This document shows, in pieces, positions 32,956 through 41,739 of a DNA stretch of 64,000 nt. The translations under genes were made by a program, and so were the position numbers. This DNA comes from Azospirillum sp. RU38E (GTDB lineage Bacteria > Pseudomonadota > Alphaproteobacteria > Azospirillales > Azospirillaceae). Below the pieces are notes generated by a model. The model was given only the letters and a program-made list of their open reading frames with translations, ran no database searches and was not told the origin of the DNA. Every line of letters begins with the position of its first letter. Positions within the stretch are counted from its first letter, which is position 1. Where the stretch lies: positions 124,001 to 188,000 of the forward strand of contig NZ_FZOI01000003.1 of NCBI RefSeq assembly GCF_900188385.1. Reading direction: 5' to 3'.

Positions 32956-35589
32956 TTAATCCGCCAAAGACCGATCTGCCCCCGAGCGCGGGAAGACGAA
33001 ACGCTGATAGACCCAGCCCACGCCGATCAGGCTCAACCCCAGGCCCAGGAAGGAGAGGATACGGGGAACCCCGTCCAACCCGGACATATCCAGCAGGAAC
33101 ACCTTGGCCACCGTGCCCAGCAGCACCGCCATGGCCGTATAGCGAATATCGGCCCGCCCGGTGCGAATACCCAGCAGGATCAGGCCCGCTGCGGCCAGCA
33201 GCCCCACGCCCGAATAGGCATACATCTCCCAATCCGACGGCCAGCCGGCCACAGCGATGGAAATGATATTGCCATGGAAAAGCTGCCGCACCGCCAGCAG
33301 GGCATAGGTGAGCAGCAGCAGCAAGGCCGGCGCATCGATCACCACACGCCTGATCGGCAGGTGAGACAGCAAGCGGCGGCGAACCAGCAGCAACATGCAG
33401 GCCGGCAGCAGATAGGCCAACAGCAGCAGGTTCAACAGCGGCCATGGCCCCACCGCCGCCCCGCTCCATAGCGGGTTCAACGCCAGCACCTGCAACGCGA
33501 AAATATGCAGCAGCGCCAGCCCCGTCATCCCCACGCCGAACCCGCGGACCCAGCGCCCCCGGCCCGGCATCAGGGCGCCAAGGCCGGCCACCAGCCAAAC
33601 GACGCCGCGCAGTGCCACTTCCAGCAAATCAACCCGGTCCTGGCTGTGCAGCGTCCCATTCGTCAGAACACGGATTTCCAGGCTGGCCGCCGCCACGGCC
33701 AGCACCAGGGCTGACACCAGCAACCCATCCGCCGCGCTTGTCCCCTGTTCCTTCCGCGCCAGCCGGGACGCCAGATAGATCAGTGCCGCCGATCCCCCCA
33801 TCGCCCAGACGGGCCAGTGCAGCAAGCCTTGCAGCGGATAATCCAGCACCGCCCCGTTCAACATGAACCGCGCCAGCACCGTGCCGGTCAGCAAACCAGT
33901 GGCCCGCAGCAGGTTCTTCGCCGCCATCATCTGCGCCAGCACTACGCCCAGCGGGATCAGCGGGGCGACAGCCAGGGTCAGGGCCGCGCCTTCCAGCCAG
34001 AAGGCGGGCATCACCCCCAGCAGCAACAGGCCCATGGCCGCATAGAGGGTCAGCGCCGGCCCGGCCCGCATCGGTGCGCGGGACAGGCTGGCTAGCCGTG
34101 CCCGCACCGTCGGCCAGCCCAGGGCCAACCCAGCCAGCGCCAACAGCAGCACGGCCAGGGGTAGAATGGCGAAGGTCCGTTCCTCCAGCCACAGCAGGCG
34201 CAGCGCCGCCAGGGCCAGCACCGCCGGCACCACGGCCCCCGACAAGGCCACAATCAGGGGGCGGCGCACCCAGCGCACGCCGGCCAGCGTCAGCCCCAGA
34301 TGCACCAGCACCAGGGGCAGCAGGGGTGCAAGGTTCCCCTGTTCGGACACCAGCGCCCACAGGCCATTCAGCAGCACCGTCCCCGCCGCGATGGGCCACA
34401 GCATCAGGCACAGCGGCCCCCGTCGCCCCAGCCAGCCACTCAGCGCTGCCATCAGCCCCGTCGCCACCCAGACAGCCAGTGGCATATCCGTCAAGATCGG
34501 GATCAGCAGCAATTCCATGGCCGTCAACACGGCCATCACCAGACAGGCACGCTCAAATTGCCGCCGCAGCCGCCAGCGCCCGCGTTCCACCAACGCCAGC
34601 AGCAGCAGGGGCAACAAGGCCAGCCCGCTGACCACCCAATAGGCCAGACGGGCGCTTTCCGCATCCGGCAGATCAAAGATCATGCTGCCGGTCAGCAGCC
34701 AGTGGAAAAAGCCCCCGACCAGCAGCAACCAGCCCCTGCCCAAACGCGCCGCCACCCCATAAAGGCTGGCCAGCAGCACAGCAACCCAGGCGGCATCGCC
34801 CAGCGATTGGCCATTGCCCAGCAATAACGGCAACAGCAGCCCCCCGGCATAGGCCAGCAGCGCGACAAAGGGGCCATGGCGCAGGGCCAGCGGAAACCCG
34901 GCCAGACTGGTCACAGCCAACAGGGCGAAGGTCGCACCGGGGGTGATCAGGCCATGCACCGCGTGGCTGGCATAAATCGCGGCGAACAGCACGGAAAGGC
35001 CGGCCGCCACCAGGGCCACCGGCACCTGATCGGGTTTCAGAAAACCCAGGGCGCGGGCCATGGGCCGACGGGACAGCCATTCCCCCGCCCCCATCAGGGC
35101 CAAGCCCAGCAGGCCGGTCAGCCCCATACGCGGCCCCGGCCCCAGAATGCCATTTTCAACCGCGTAGCGGGCCAGGAACAGGCCCGAGAGCGCCAGCGTC
35201 AACGCACCCAGCCAGACCAGCCAGCGGGTGGTGAACATCTTCTCGAACCCCTGGCCTTCCCCGTCCGCCTGGGGTGGCGATGGCGTCATTGGCGGCTGGG
35301 CTGCCCCAGTCACCGTGCGTTCTGGCGGGGCTGGAGACAGGGGCTTGGGTGGTTCAACTGCCGCATCCACAACCCTATTCGCCGGGGTCGGCGCAGCAGC
35401 GACAACCGCCCTGGCAATCGGCGGACGTGCCGCAGAGGCCGGTGGCAACCCTTCCTCCGTCAGCTTCTCCAGCGCTGTGCGGAGCCGCTGCACTTCTTCC
35501 GACAATTTCTGCTGTCTGACAGCGACCCAGAGAACAAGGCCCAGAAACAACAAAATGATGAAGGAGAGGGAGAAATCTTGACCGGCCAT
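32956..35589 (-). CDS. DUF2339 domain-containing membrane protein
   Basis: An 877-residue protein. The first hydrophobic stretch (FIILLFLGLVLWVAVRQ) is followed by a short coiled coil (LSEEVQRLRTALEKLTEEG) and a Pro/Ala-rich linker. From about residue 125 there are about 20 or more membrane segments, beginning FTTRWLVWLGALTLALSGLFLARYAVENG, the DUF2339 hallmark. The end (YTAMAVLLGTVAKVFLLDMSGLDGVPRILSFLGLGLSLIGVGWVYQRF) is also family-typical. Function unknown; it is inferred to act in the cell envelope. It lies 94 bases downstream of the MotB-like gene and may be in the same transcript. Confidence 0.88.
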   Translation of the reverse strand: MAGQDFSLSFIILLFLGLVLWVAVRQQKLSEEVQRLRTALEKLTEEGLPPASAARPPIARAVVAAAPTPANRVVDAAVEPPKPLSPAPPERTVTGAAQPPMTPSPPQADGEGQGFEKMFTTRWLVWLGALTLALSGLFLARYAVENGILGPGPRMGLTGLLGLALMGAGEWLSRRPMARALGFLKPDQVPVALVAAGLSVLFAAIYASHAVHGLITPGATFALLAVTSLAGFPLALRHGPFVALLAYAGGLLLPLLLGNGQSLGDAAWVAVLLASLYGVAARLGRGWLLLVGGFFHWLLTGSMIFDLPDAESARLAYWVVSGLALLPLLLLALVERGRWRLRRQFERACLVMAVLTAMELLLIPILTDMPLAVWVATGLMAALSGWLGRRGPLCLMLWPIAAGTVLLNGLWALVSEQGNLAPLLPLVLVHLGLTLAGVRWVRRPLIVALSGAVVPAVLALAALRLLWLEERTFAILPLAVLLLALAGLALGWPTVRARLASLSRAPMRAGPALTLYAAMGLLLLGVMPAFWLEGAALTLAVAPLIPLGVVLAQMMAAKNLLRATGLLTGTVLARFMLNGAVLDYPLQGLLHWPVWAMGGSAALIYLASRLARKEQGTSAADGLLVSALVLAVAAASLEIRVLTNGTLHSQDRVDLLEVALRGVVWLVAGLGALMPGRGRWVRGFGVGMTGLALLHIFALQVLALNPLWSGAAVGPWPLLNLLLLAYLLPACMLLLVRRRLLSHLPIRRVVIDAPALLLLLTYALLAVRQLFHGNIISIAVAGWPSDWEMYAYSGVGLLAAAGLILLGIRTGRADIRYTAMAVLLGTVAKVFLLDMSGLDGVPRILSFLGLGLSLIGVGWVYQRFVFPRSGADRSLAD

Positions 35590-35683
35590 TGCTTGCGGCT
35601 TTCGCGGTTGAGCCGGGCATGGTTGTGGAATTAACCACGCCAGTCAACCAGCCGGCCCAGACCTGCCCATCAGGGGTAAGCCC

Positions 35684-36694
35684 CTACCGGCTATCCAGCT
35701 TCAGCTCAATGCGCCGGTTGCGGGCCAGCGCGTCGGCGCTGTTGCCCGGTTCCAACGGCTGATATTCACCAAAACCGGTGGCCGCCAGCCGTTCCGGCGG
35801 CACGCCCTGGCTGATCAGGAAATTCACCACCGAAATGGCGCGCGCGGTGGACAGTTCCCAATTGCTGGCAAAGCGGGGGGAGCGGATGGGCACCACGTCG
35901 GTATGCCCGTCCACCCGCAAGATCCAATTCAAATCCTTGGGCAATTTGCCGGCAATATCCAGCAGCGTGCGGGCCAGATTGCCAAGCCGCACCTGGCCCG
36001 CCTCCCCCAGATCGGCGCTGCCACTGTCGAACAGCACTTCGGACTGGAAGACAAACCGGTCGCCGACGATGCGCACATCATCGCGGTTGCCCAGCACCTC
36101 CCGCAGCCGCCCGAAAAATTCGGAGCGGAACTTGGCCAGTTCCGCCACCTTGCCGGCCAGCGCCGCGTTCAGCCGCTTGCCCAGGTCGGCAATCTGCACA
36201 TCCTGCGCCTTGGCCTTGGTTTCAGAGGCCTCCAGGGCGGCCGCCAGATCGGCCAGTTGCTGGCGCAGGGCGGCAATCTGCTGGTTCAGCAGTGCCACCT
36301 GATCCTGTGCTGCCGCCAGCGCTGCCTTGTCGCTCTGCGTGCTGTTCATCTGGGCGGCCAACTGGTCGCGTTCCCCGCCCAGCGCGTTCAACTGGCCCTG
36401 TAGCTGTTCCTTTTCCGACAAAGTGGCGCGCAGCCGTTCGGTCAGGGCCGCCATGTCGCCCTGCATCTTGGCGCTATTATCCTTTTCCAGCGCCAGCGCC
36501 TCGGCCAGGGCGGCGATGCGGCTGTTCAGGTCGGCCAGTTGCCGGTCACGCCCGGCCAGCGCGTTGGACAGGTAGAACTGGCCCAGCACAAAGACCATCA
36601 GCAGGAAGACCACCACCATGATCAGGCTGGACAGCGCGTCCACCCAGCCGGGCCAGATATCCACCCTGTCGCGCGAACGGCTGAACCTTGCCAT
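35684..36694 (-). CDS. MotB/OmpA-like stator protein
   Basis: A 336-residue protein. After a short cytoplasmic part a single membrane helix WVDALSSLIMVVVFLLMVFVLGQFYL carries Asp19 at the position expected of the proton-binding Asp of MotB/TolR-type stators. A long coiled coil (about residues 45-185, with many Ala, Leu, Gln and Glu heptads) leads to a C-terminal OmpA-type peptidoglycan-binding domain: LFDSGSADLGEAGQ, ILRVDGHTDVVPI, NWELSTARAISVVNFL and ARNRRIELKLD. It follows the MotA-like gene after two bases, so the pair should form an energised inner-membrane complex that binds the cell wall. No flagellar genes are adjacent. Confidence 0.88.
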   Translation of the reverse strand: MARFSRSRDRVDIWPGWVDALSSLIMVVVFLLMVFVLGQFYLSNALAGRDRQLADLNSRIAALAEALALEKDNSAKMQGDMAALTERLRATLSEKEQLQGQLNALGGERDQLAAQMNSTQSDKAALAAAQDQVALLNQQIAALRQQLADLAAALEASETKAKAQDVQIADLGKRLNAALAGKVAELAKFRSEFFGRLREVLGNRDDVRIVGDRFVFQSEVLFDSGSADLGEAGQVRLGNLARTLLDIAGKLPKDLNWILRVDGHTDVVPIRSPRFASNWELSTARAISVVNFLISQGVPPERLAATGFGEYQPLEPGNSADALARNRRIELKLDSR

Positions 36695-36696
36695 GA

Positions 36697-37905
36697 TCAG
36701 CGATCCGTCTCAGCCTGACGGGCGGCGATGGTACGGGCCAATATCTTGATCTCGTTGCGCAATTCCTGGGTTGTCTGCTGGCGGCCCTGCACCGTCTCCT
36801 CCAGGATGCGGGCGGTATAGATTTCCAGGTTGCGGATATGGGTGCGGGTGGCATCGTCAATGCCCAGGCTGCCGCCGCCGGAAAGCCCATCCGCCAGCTT
36901 CTCCAGGATGGGGCGCATTTGCAGGTTGCTTTCCGCCAGCCGTACCATCAGCGACTGTTCGGTGCGCATCTGGTCGGTCAGGGTGGCCAGCCGTTCGGTC
37001 AACTGCATCAGATGCTGGTTCTGCGTCTTGCGGCCATCCTCTGCCCCGGCCATGGTATATTGCAGCCGTTCGATATTCTCCGCCGTCTGTTCCAGCAGGG
37101 CCTGGAGATAGGCTGGCACCGGGGCGCCACCCTCCCCCGTTTCCGCCAGCGCACCGCTGGACAGCCTTGTCAGCCCGGCCAGCCAATCCTCCAGCTCTGT
37201 ATAAAACCGGTTCTGTGCCTGGCTCGCCTGCAATTCCAGGAACCCCAGTACCAGCGACCCGGCCAAGCCGAACAGGGAGGACGAAAACGCCATCCCCATG
37301 CCGCCCAGCGGCGCGGACAGGCCCTGCTGCAATTTGGCGAACATCTCCGCCGCATCGCCGGCCCCATCCATGCTGAGCCCGCTGATCACCCCGCCGATGG
37401 AGGAGATCGTATGCAGCAGGCCCCAGAAGGTGCCGAGCAAACCCAAGAAGATCAGCAGCCCGATCAGGTATTTGGAGGTCTCCCGCCCTTCATCCAGGCG
37501 GCTGCCCACCCCATCCAGCAGCGACCGGCTGGCCACCGCTGACAAGGTGAAGCGGCCGGCGTGCCGTTCGCCCAACATGCGGGCCATCGGGGCCAGCAGG
37601 CGCGGCGTGGGGGCGGGCCGGCCGGCCTGGAAGGCATCCAGCCAGGCCACTTCCGGGCGCAGCACCAGCACCTGGCGGAAAATGAACCAGATGCCCAGCA
37701 GCAAGGTGAACAGGATCAGCGCATTCAGCGCCGGATTGGCCAGAAAGGCACCCAGCAAGGTCGGCGACAGTACCGCCGCCACCACCGCCACCATCAAGGT
37801 GAAGCCCGCCATACGGGTCAGGAAGCGCTGCGGCGGGGTGGCCGGCGGCAGGGCCGGGGCCGGTTGCGATGGGGGGCGGCGGTGGTCGGCGGACAGGTTC
37901 GTCAT
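36697..37905 (-). CDS. MotA/TolQ/ExbB-like proton channel protein
   Basis: A 402-residue protein with a disordered proline-rich N-terminus, two membrane segments (FTLMVAVVAAVLSPTLLGAFL and ALILFTLLLGIWFIF) and the channel core. The core includes YLIGLLIFLGLLGTFWGLLHTISSIGGVI and APLGGMGMAFSSSLFGLAGSLVLGFLEL, which match the TM3 and TM4 motifs of MotA/TolQ/ExbB proteins. From about residue 230 a long helical tail follows to the C-terminus, unlike classical TolQ or ExbB. Its first bases overlap the stop of the OmpA-like gene (ATGA). Confidence 0.85.
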   Translation of the reverse strand: MTNLSADHRRPPSQPAPALPPATPPQRFLTRMAGFTLMVAVVAAVLSPTLLGAFLANPALNALILFTLLLGIWFIFRQVLVLRPEVAWLDAFQAGRPAPTPRLLAPMARMLGERHAGRFTLSAVASRSLLDGVGSRLDEGRETSKYLIGLLIFLGLLGTFWGLLHTISSIGGVISGLSMDGAGDAAEMFAKLQQGLSAPLGGMGMAFSSSLFGLAGSLVLGFLELQASQAQNRFYTELEDWLAGLTRLSSGALAETGEGGAPVPAYLQALLEQTAENIERLQYTMAGAEDGRKTQNQHLMQLTERLATLTDQMRTEQSLMVRLAESNLQMRPILEKLADGLSGGGSLGIDDATRTHIRNLEIYTARILEETVQGRQQTTQELRNEIKILARTIAARQAETDR

Positions 37906-38588
37906 GGGCGAAACACCAGATCGACTCGGTCAGGGGGCGGGGCCTTTGGGTCGGGCACCGGCAGCGGCTGGCCGGGGGCCGGTGTGGATACCAACGTCCC
38001 GTCGGCGAAGATGTTCAGGCGCAGCGGATCGATCCCGCCGGAAACCAGCCGGTCCCGCACCGCCCGCGCCCGCAGCAGGGCCGTACGCCGGGCATCGCTG
38101 GCCCGGTCGGCCGGGCCCGTGGCATGGGCGTGGACATCCAACCGCTCACCGGGCCGGACCTTCAACCTTGCAGCCACATCGCCCAAGACGGGGATCATGC
38201 CATCATCCAGGCTCTCCGCCCCGGCGCGGAACAGCAGGGTCAGGCTCCCCTGCGCCACCCGCGCGGGCAGCCCCCCCGCCTCCGCCACGGCGGCACTGAC
38301 GGGCAGGCGCGGCGGCGGCAGCGTATAGGGGGCGGCGGCCGGTATCTCCCCCTGATCAGCCGGTGCCGGCAGGGGGGCGACATTCAGGTCCGGGGGCTTT
38401 GGTACCGGCAGCGGCGCGCGCTGGGCCGCCGGTTTGGTGGCAGCGGGAACCGCCTGTGCCAGGGCCGGTGCGGTAACCCCCAGGGCCACGGCCATCGCCA
38501 GCAACGCCATCAGGGGACGCGCAGCGGCAACAGAACGGGTGGCTTGGGGCGGGGTGGTGGGGTGCGGGCGTGTCATCACGGCCGACAT
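37902..38588 (-). CDS. OmpA-like exported protein
   Basis: A 228-residue protein starting after a GAGG site, with a probable signal peptide (PLMALLAMAVALGVTAPALAQA) and a proline-rich linker up to residue 105. The C-terminal part is an OmpA-type domain: LTLLFRAGAESLDDGMIPVLGDVAARLK, RLDVHAHATGP, RRTALLRARAVRDRLVSGGI and PDRVDLVF. The usual D and R residues contacting diaminopimelate are partly altered, so peptidoglycan binding may be weak. It is translationally coupled to the MotA-like gene and is probably a periplasmic partner of the stator pair. Confidence 0.8.
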   Translation of the reverse strand: MSAVMTRPHPTTPPQATRSVAAARPLMALLAMAVALGVTAPALAQAVPAATKPAAQRAPLPVPKPPDLNVAPLPAPADQGEIPAAAPYTLPPPRLPVSAAVAEAGGLPARVAQGSLTLLFRAGAESLDDGMIPVLGDVAARLKVRPGERLDVHAHATGPADRASDARRTALLRARAVRDRLVSGGIDPLRLNIFADGTLVSTPAPGQPLPVPDPKAPPPDRVDLVFRP

Positions 38589-38696
38589 GGAACCTCACAA
38601 TTATGGCCCGGAAATGTCATGGCGTGCCAAAGGTACGCCGAGACCGACCTTAAAGCAGGGGCAGCGGCGGCTCAACCCTGCTGCCTTCCCTTCCCC

Positions 38697-39209
38697 TCAA
38701 TGGCATTGGCCGATGGAGCCCGGGCCGCAAACCTTGATCCCGTCGGCCCAGGTGGCACCGCTCAGGTCGGCATTGCGCAGATCGGCCCCACCGATCAGCG
38801 CCCCGGTCAGGTCGGCGCCCACCAGCTTCACCCCCACCAGCTTGGCATTACGCAGGTCGGCCCCGGCCAGTGTCGCCCCCGTCAGGTCGGCATTGGTGAA
38901 ATCCGCCTCGATCAGCCGGGCCCGGTCCAGGTGCGTCTGCGTCAGTTTGGCGCTGAAGAATTTGGCGCGATAGGCATCGCTGCCGGTCAGGTCGGCGCCG
39001 GACAGATCGCTGCGCATGAAGGTGGCCTCTCGCAGCATGGCATCCGTCAGCACCGCCCCTTTCAGGTCGCGCCCATCCAGATAGCAGCGGCGCCAGTTCA
39101 CCGCCGCTGCTGCCGGGTCGGTGCAGGCGGCCAGGGCCGGACCGGCCAGACAGGACAGCAGCAGAAGGGCCAGGGCGATGAAAGGGAACTTATTTTTGAA
39201 TTTGTGCAT
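38697..39209 (-). CDS. Exported pentapeptide-repeat protein
   Basis: A 170-residue protein starting at MHKFKNKF with a signal peptide (FIALALLLLSCLAGPALAAC). The mature part has about 20 consecutive pentapeptide repeats of the A(D/N)LXX type (GADLTGSDAYRAKFF, DRARLIEADFTNADLTGATLAGADLRNAKLV), which fold as a quadrilateral beta-helix. The end has a Cys pair (KVCGPGSIGQC). The role is unknown. It lies 108 bases upstream of the OmpA-like gene on the same strand and may share its transcript. It is divergent from the first sensor kinase. Confidence 0.85.
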   Translation of the reverse strand: MHKFKNKFPFIALALLLLSCLAGPALAACTDPAAAAVNWRRCYLDGRDLKGAVLTDAMLREATFMRSDLSGADLTGSDAYRAKFFSAKLTQTHLDRARLIEADFTNADLTGATLAGADLRNAKLVGVKLVGADLTGALIGGADLRNADLSGATWADGIKVCGPGSIGQCH

Positions 39210-39397
39210 GAAACTGAAGATAAGCAGCCGCCCCCGTTCTGCCAATAGCAGGCGCGTCCCTTTCCGCTGCGTCGTCCCTGCCCGCCACCCCAAGCAAAGA
39301 TGGAAAGAATAGCGGGTCATTGAACGCATCATTTGCGTCTTCCGCGCCACTGACGCACATTCCGGTATTAACGGGGCGGGATGGGGCGTGCAGGATC

Positions 39398-41548
39398 ATG
39401 CGGGCATGGGGCCAAACGGGCCGTGCGGGTTTGATGCGATGGGCGGGGCTGCCCCTTATCGGCTTGCTGCTATTCTCGCTGCTCTGGTCGGGCATCAGCG
39501 CTGCCCTGGAAAGCCGGCCGCTGGCACGGGACGGTGTGCTGGATCTGCGCGGCTGGGATTTTGGCCGGCAGGGGCAATTATCCCTGCAAGGTGACTGGGA
39601 TTTCTGGCCCGACCGGCTGGTCGGGCCGCAGGAAATCGCCGATGGCAGCGCCCCGCCCCCGGACCGTTTGGCCGTGCCCGGCCGCTGGACCAACCAGACC
39701 ATCAATGGCCGCCCGCTGACGGCCGAAGGCATCGGCACCTACCGGTTGCGCGTATTGCTGCCACCGGGGGCGCCCGCCCTGGCCATGCGGCACAATCAAC
39801 GTTTCGTTGCCTGGAATATCCTGATCAATGGCGCACCGGTGCTGCGCGCAGGCCATGTCGGCCCCGATGCCGACAGCACCGACAGCGTCGGCCAGCGGGC
39901 CATCGCCGCCATCGCCCCCGGTAAGGGGGAGCTGGATATCATTGTGCAGGTGGCCGCCTTTGGCGGCTATGGCGGCATGCCGCGCGCCCTGCTGCTGGGC
40001 AATGCCGACAGCGTCTATGGTGACTGGCAGGTGGAACTGGCGCTGCGGGCCGCCTTTCTCAGCCTCTGCCTGTCCATCGGCATTCTGTATCTGATTCTGT
40101 TCCTGCTGCGCCCGCGGGACCGGATTTGTCTGGTCTTTGCCGTGATGTCCGGGGCCATCGCCCTGGTACAGGTGACATCCAACACCCCGCTCAGCAGTGA
40201 ATTGCTGGGCGACCAGTCGGGCAAGCTGCTGGGGCTGTTGAACAATACCATGTTCCCCGCTGTCTGGCTGTCCTGTCTGGCGGGGGCGGCATTGCTGTTT
40301 CCCGGCTGTCTGCGCCGGGCTATGGTCTGGCCCACGGTGGCGGCGATCTGCGCCGTTCCGGTGGTCAGCCTGTTCACCTTGCAGGTGCCCTGGCTGTTGA
40401 CGGCGGCGGCGACACTGGGCCTGCTGCTGTCCATGGCCACGCTGTTGACCGCCACCTTTATCGCGTTCCGGCGACAGATCGCCCTGGCCCTGCCCATGGC
40501 CCTGGCCTGGACCGTGCTGGGGCTGGCCAATCTGGCCCTGACCCATCGGGTCGGCTTCAATGGCGTGATGGAGGCGGGCTATTGCTTCATGCTGCTGATG
40601 CAGGCCTCCATGCTGATCGACCATCTGCGCCATATGCTGGATCAGGCGCAGCAATCGAACGCCCGGCTGGCGGCAATGAATGGCGACCTGGAAGATCAGG
40701 TGCAGGACCGCACCCGCCACCTGACCGATACGGTGGACCGGCTGCGGCTGGCCCAGGAACGGCTGGTCCAGTCGGAAAAGCTGGCCAGCCTGGGCCGGCT
40801 GGTGGCCGGGGTGGCGCATGAGGTGAATACGCCCGTCGGCACCGCCCTGACCACCGCCACCCACCTGTCCACCCAGGTGCGCGATGCCGAACAGTCAATG
40901 CGCGCCGGCACCCTGACCCGCCGCCAACTGGCGGATTTCCTGGCGGAGACGCGGGAGGCCGCCAGCCTGCTGACCGCGACGGTCGAACGCACCGCCGCCA
41001 TCGTGCAAAGCTTCAAGCAGGCCATGGCCGACCGCACCGATGACCGGCCCCGCCGCTTCGATCTGGCCGATCTGGCCCGCGAACTGCGCCCCACGATGGA
41101 AACACGACTGACCAACCGGCCAGTGACCGCAGCGGTGGAGATACCGCCCGGCTTGCTGCTGGAAACCTATCCCGGTGCCCTGGCCCAGGTGCTGGGCCAG
41201 CTGATTTCCAACGCGCTGGACCATGGCTTTCCCGCCGACCGTTCCGGTCACATCCAGATAACGGCCAGCGCCACCGCCGATGATTGGGTGGAAATCCGGC
41301 TGGAGGATGATGGCGTGGGCATTGCCGATGCCATCAAGCCCCGCCTGTTCGAACCTTTTGCCACCACCGGCCGGGCGGCCGGCCGCACCGGCCTGGGCCT
41401 GCACATGGCCTATACGCTGGTCACTGGCCTGCTGGGGGGCAGCATCAGCATCATCGACCGGCCCGGCGGCGGCACCAGCGCCCTGATCCGCCTGCCCGCC
41501 GCCGACCAGGAAGCCCCCCTGCCCCCACCGCCAGCCATGCCCACATGA
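39398..41548 (+). CDS. Membrane sensor histidine kinase 1 (7TMR-DISM-like)
   Basis: About 716 residues from ATG 39398; a TTG further upstream would add 26 residues. After an N-terminal membrane segment comes an extracytoplasmic domain with VLDLRGWDFGRQGQLSLQGDWDFW and VPGRW, then GTYRLRVLLPP, typical of a jelly-roll sensory domain. About seven membrane helices follow (residues 215-410). The cytoplasmic part has a short coiled coil and the H box SEKLASLGRLVAGVAHEVNTP with His474. An HATPase domain (LISNALDHGF, DDGVGIAD, LFEPFATTGRAAGRTGLGLHMAY) completes it. It should autophosphorylate on His. No response regulator is adjacent. It is the first of three paralogues. Confidence 0.88.
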   Translation: MRAWGQTGRAGLMRWAGLPLIGLLLFSLLWSGISAALESRPLARDGVLDLRGWDFGRQGQLSLQGDWDFWPDRLVGPQEIADGSAPPPDRLAVPGRWTNQTINGRPLTAEGIGTYRLRVLLPPGAPALAMRHNQRFVAWNILINGAPVLRAGHVGPDADSTDSVGQRAIAAIAPGKGELDIIVQVAAFGGYGGMPRALLLGNADSVYGDWQVELALRAAFLSLCLSIGILYLILFLLRPRDRICLVFAVMSGAIALVQVTSNTPLSSELLGDQSGKLLGLLNNTMFPAVWLSCLAGAALLFPGCLRRAMVWPTVAAICAVPVVSLFTLQVPWLLTAAATLGLLLSMATLLTATFIAFRRQIALALPMALAWTVLGLANLALTHRVGFNGVMEAGYCFMLLMQASMLIDHLRHMLDQAQQSNARLAAMNGDLEDQVQDRTRHLTDTVDRLRLAQERLVQSEKLASLGRLVAGVAHEVNTPVGTALTTATHLSTQVRDAEQSMRAGTLTRRQLADFLAETREAASLLTATVERTAAIVQSFKQAMADRTDDRPRRFDLADLARELRPTMETRLTNRPVTAAVEIPPGLLLETYPGALAQVLGQLISNALDHGFPADRSGHIQITASATADDWVEIRLEDDGVGIADAIKPRLFEPFATTGRAAGRTGLGLHMAYTLVTGLLGGSISIIDRPGGGTSALIRLPAADQEAPLPPPPAMPT

Positions 41549-41739
41549 CGATATTTTTCCTCGATGTTCCGGCATGGGCACGAAATTACAGCCATTTCAG
41601 CGTGTATTGGCTGCTGGTTCCTGTCGGTATCCAATTGGATCAAGTTACGGAAACAACGCCTGCGCTAGCCGAATGACATTGCCTGCGCCCGCCGCTATGG
41701 TGCGGATGCCCCTTTTCCCAGCAACCGCCCTGTCTCAAT

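Noticed and set aside
35684..37905. Zorya defence system
   Set aside because: Only the MotA-like and MotB-like subunits are present. No ZorC, ZorD or ZorE helicase or nuclease gene is nearby, and the neighbours are envelope proteins.
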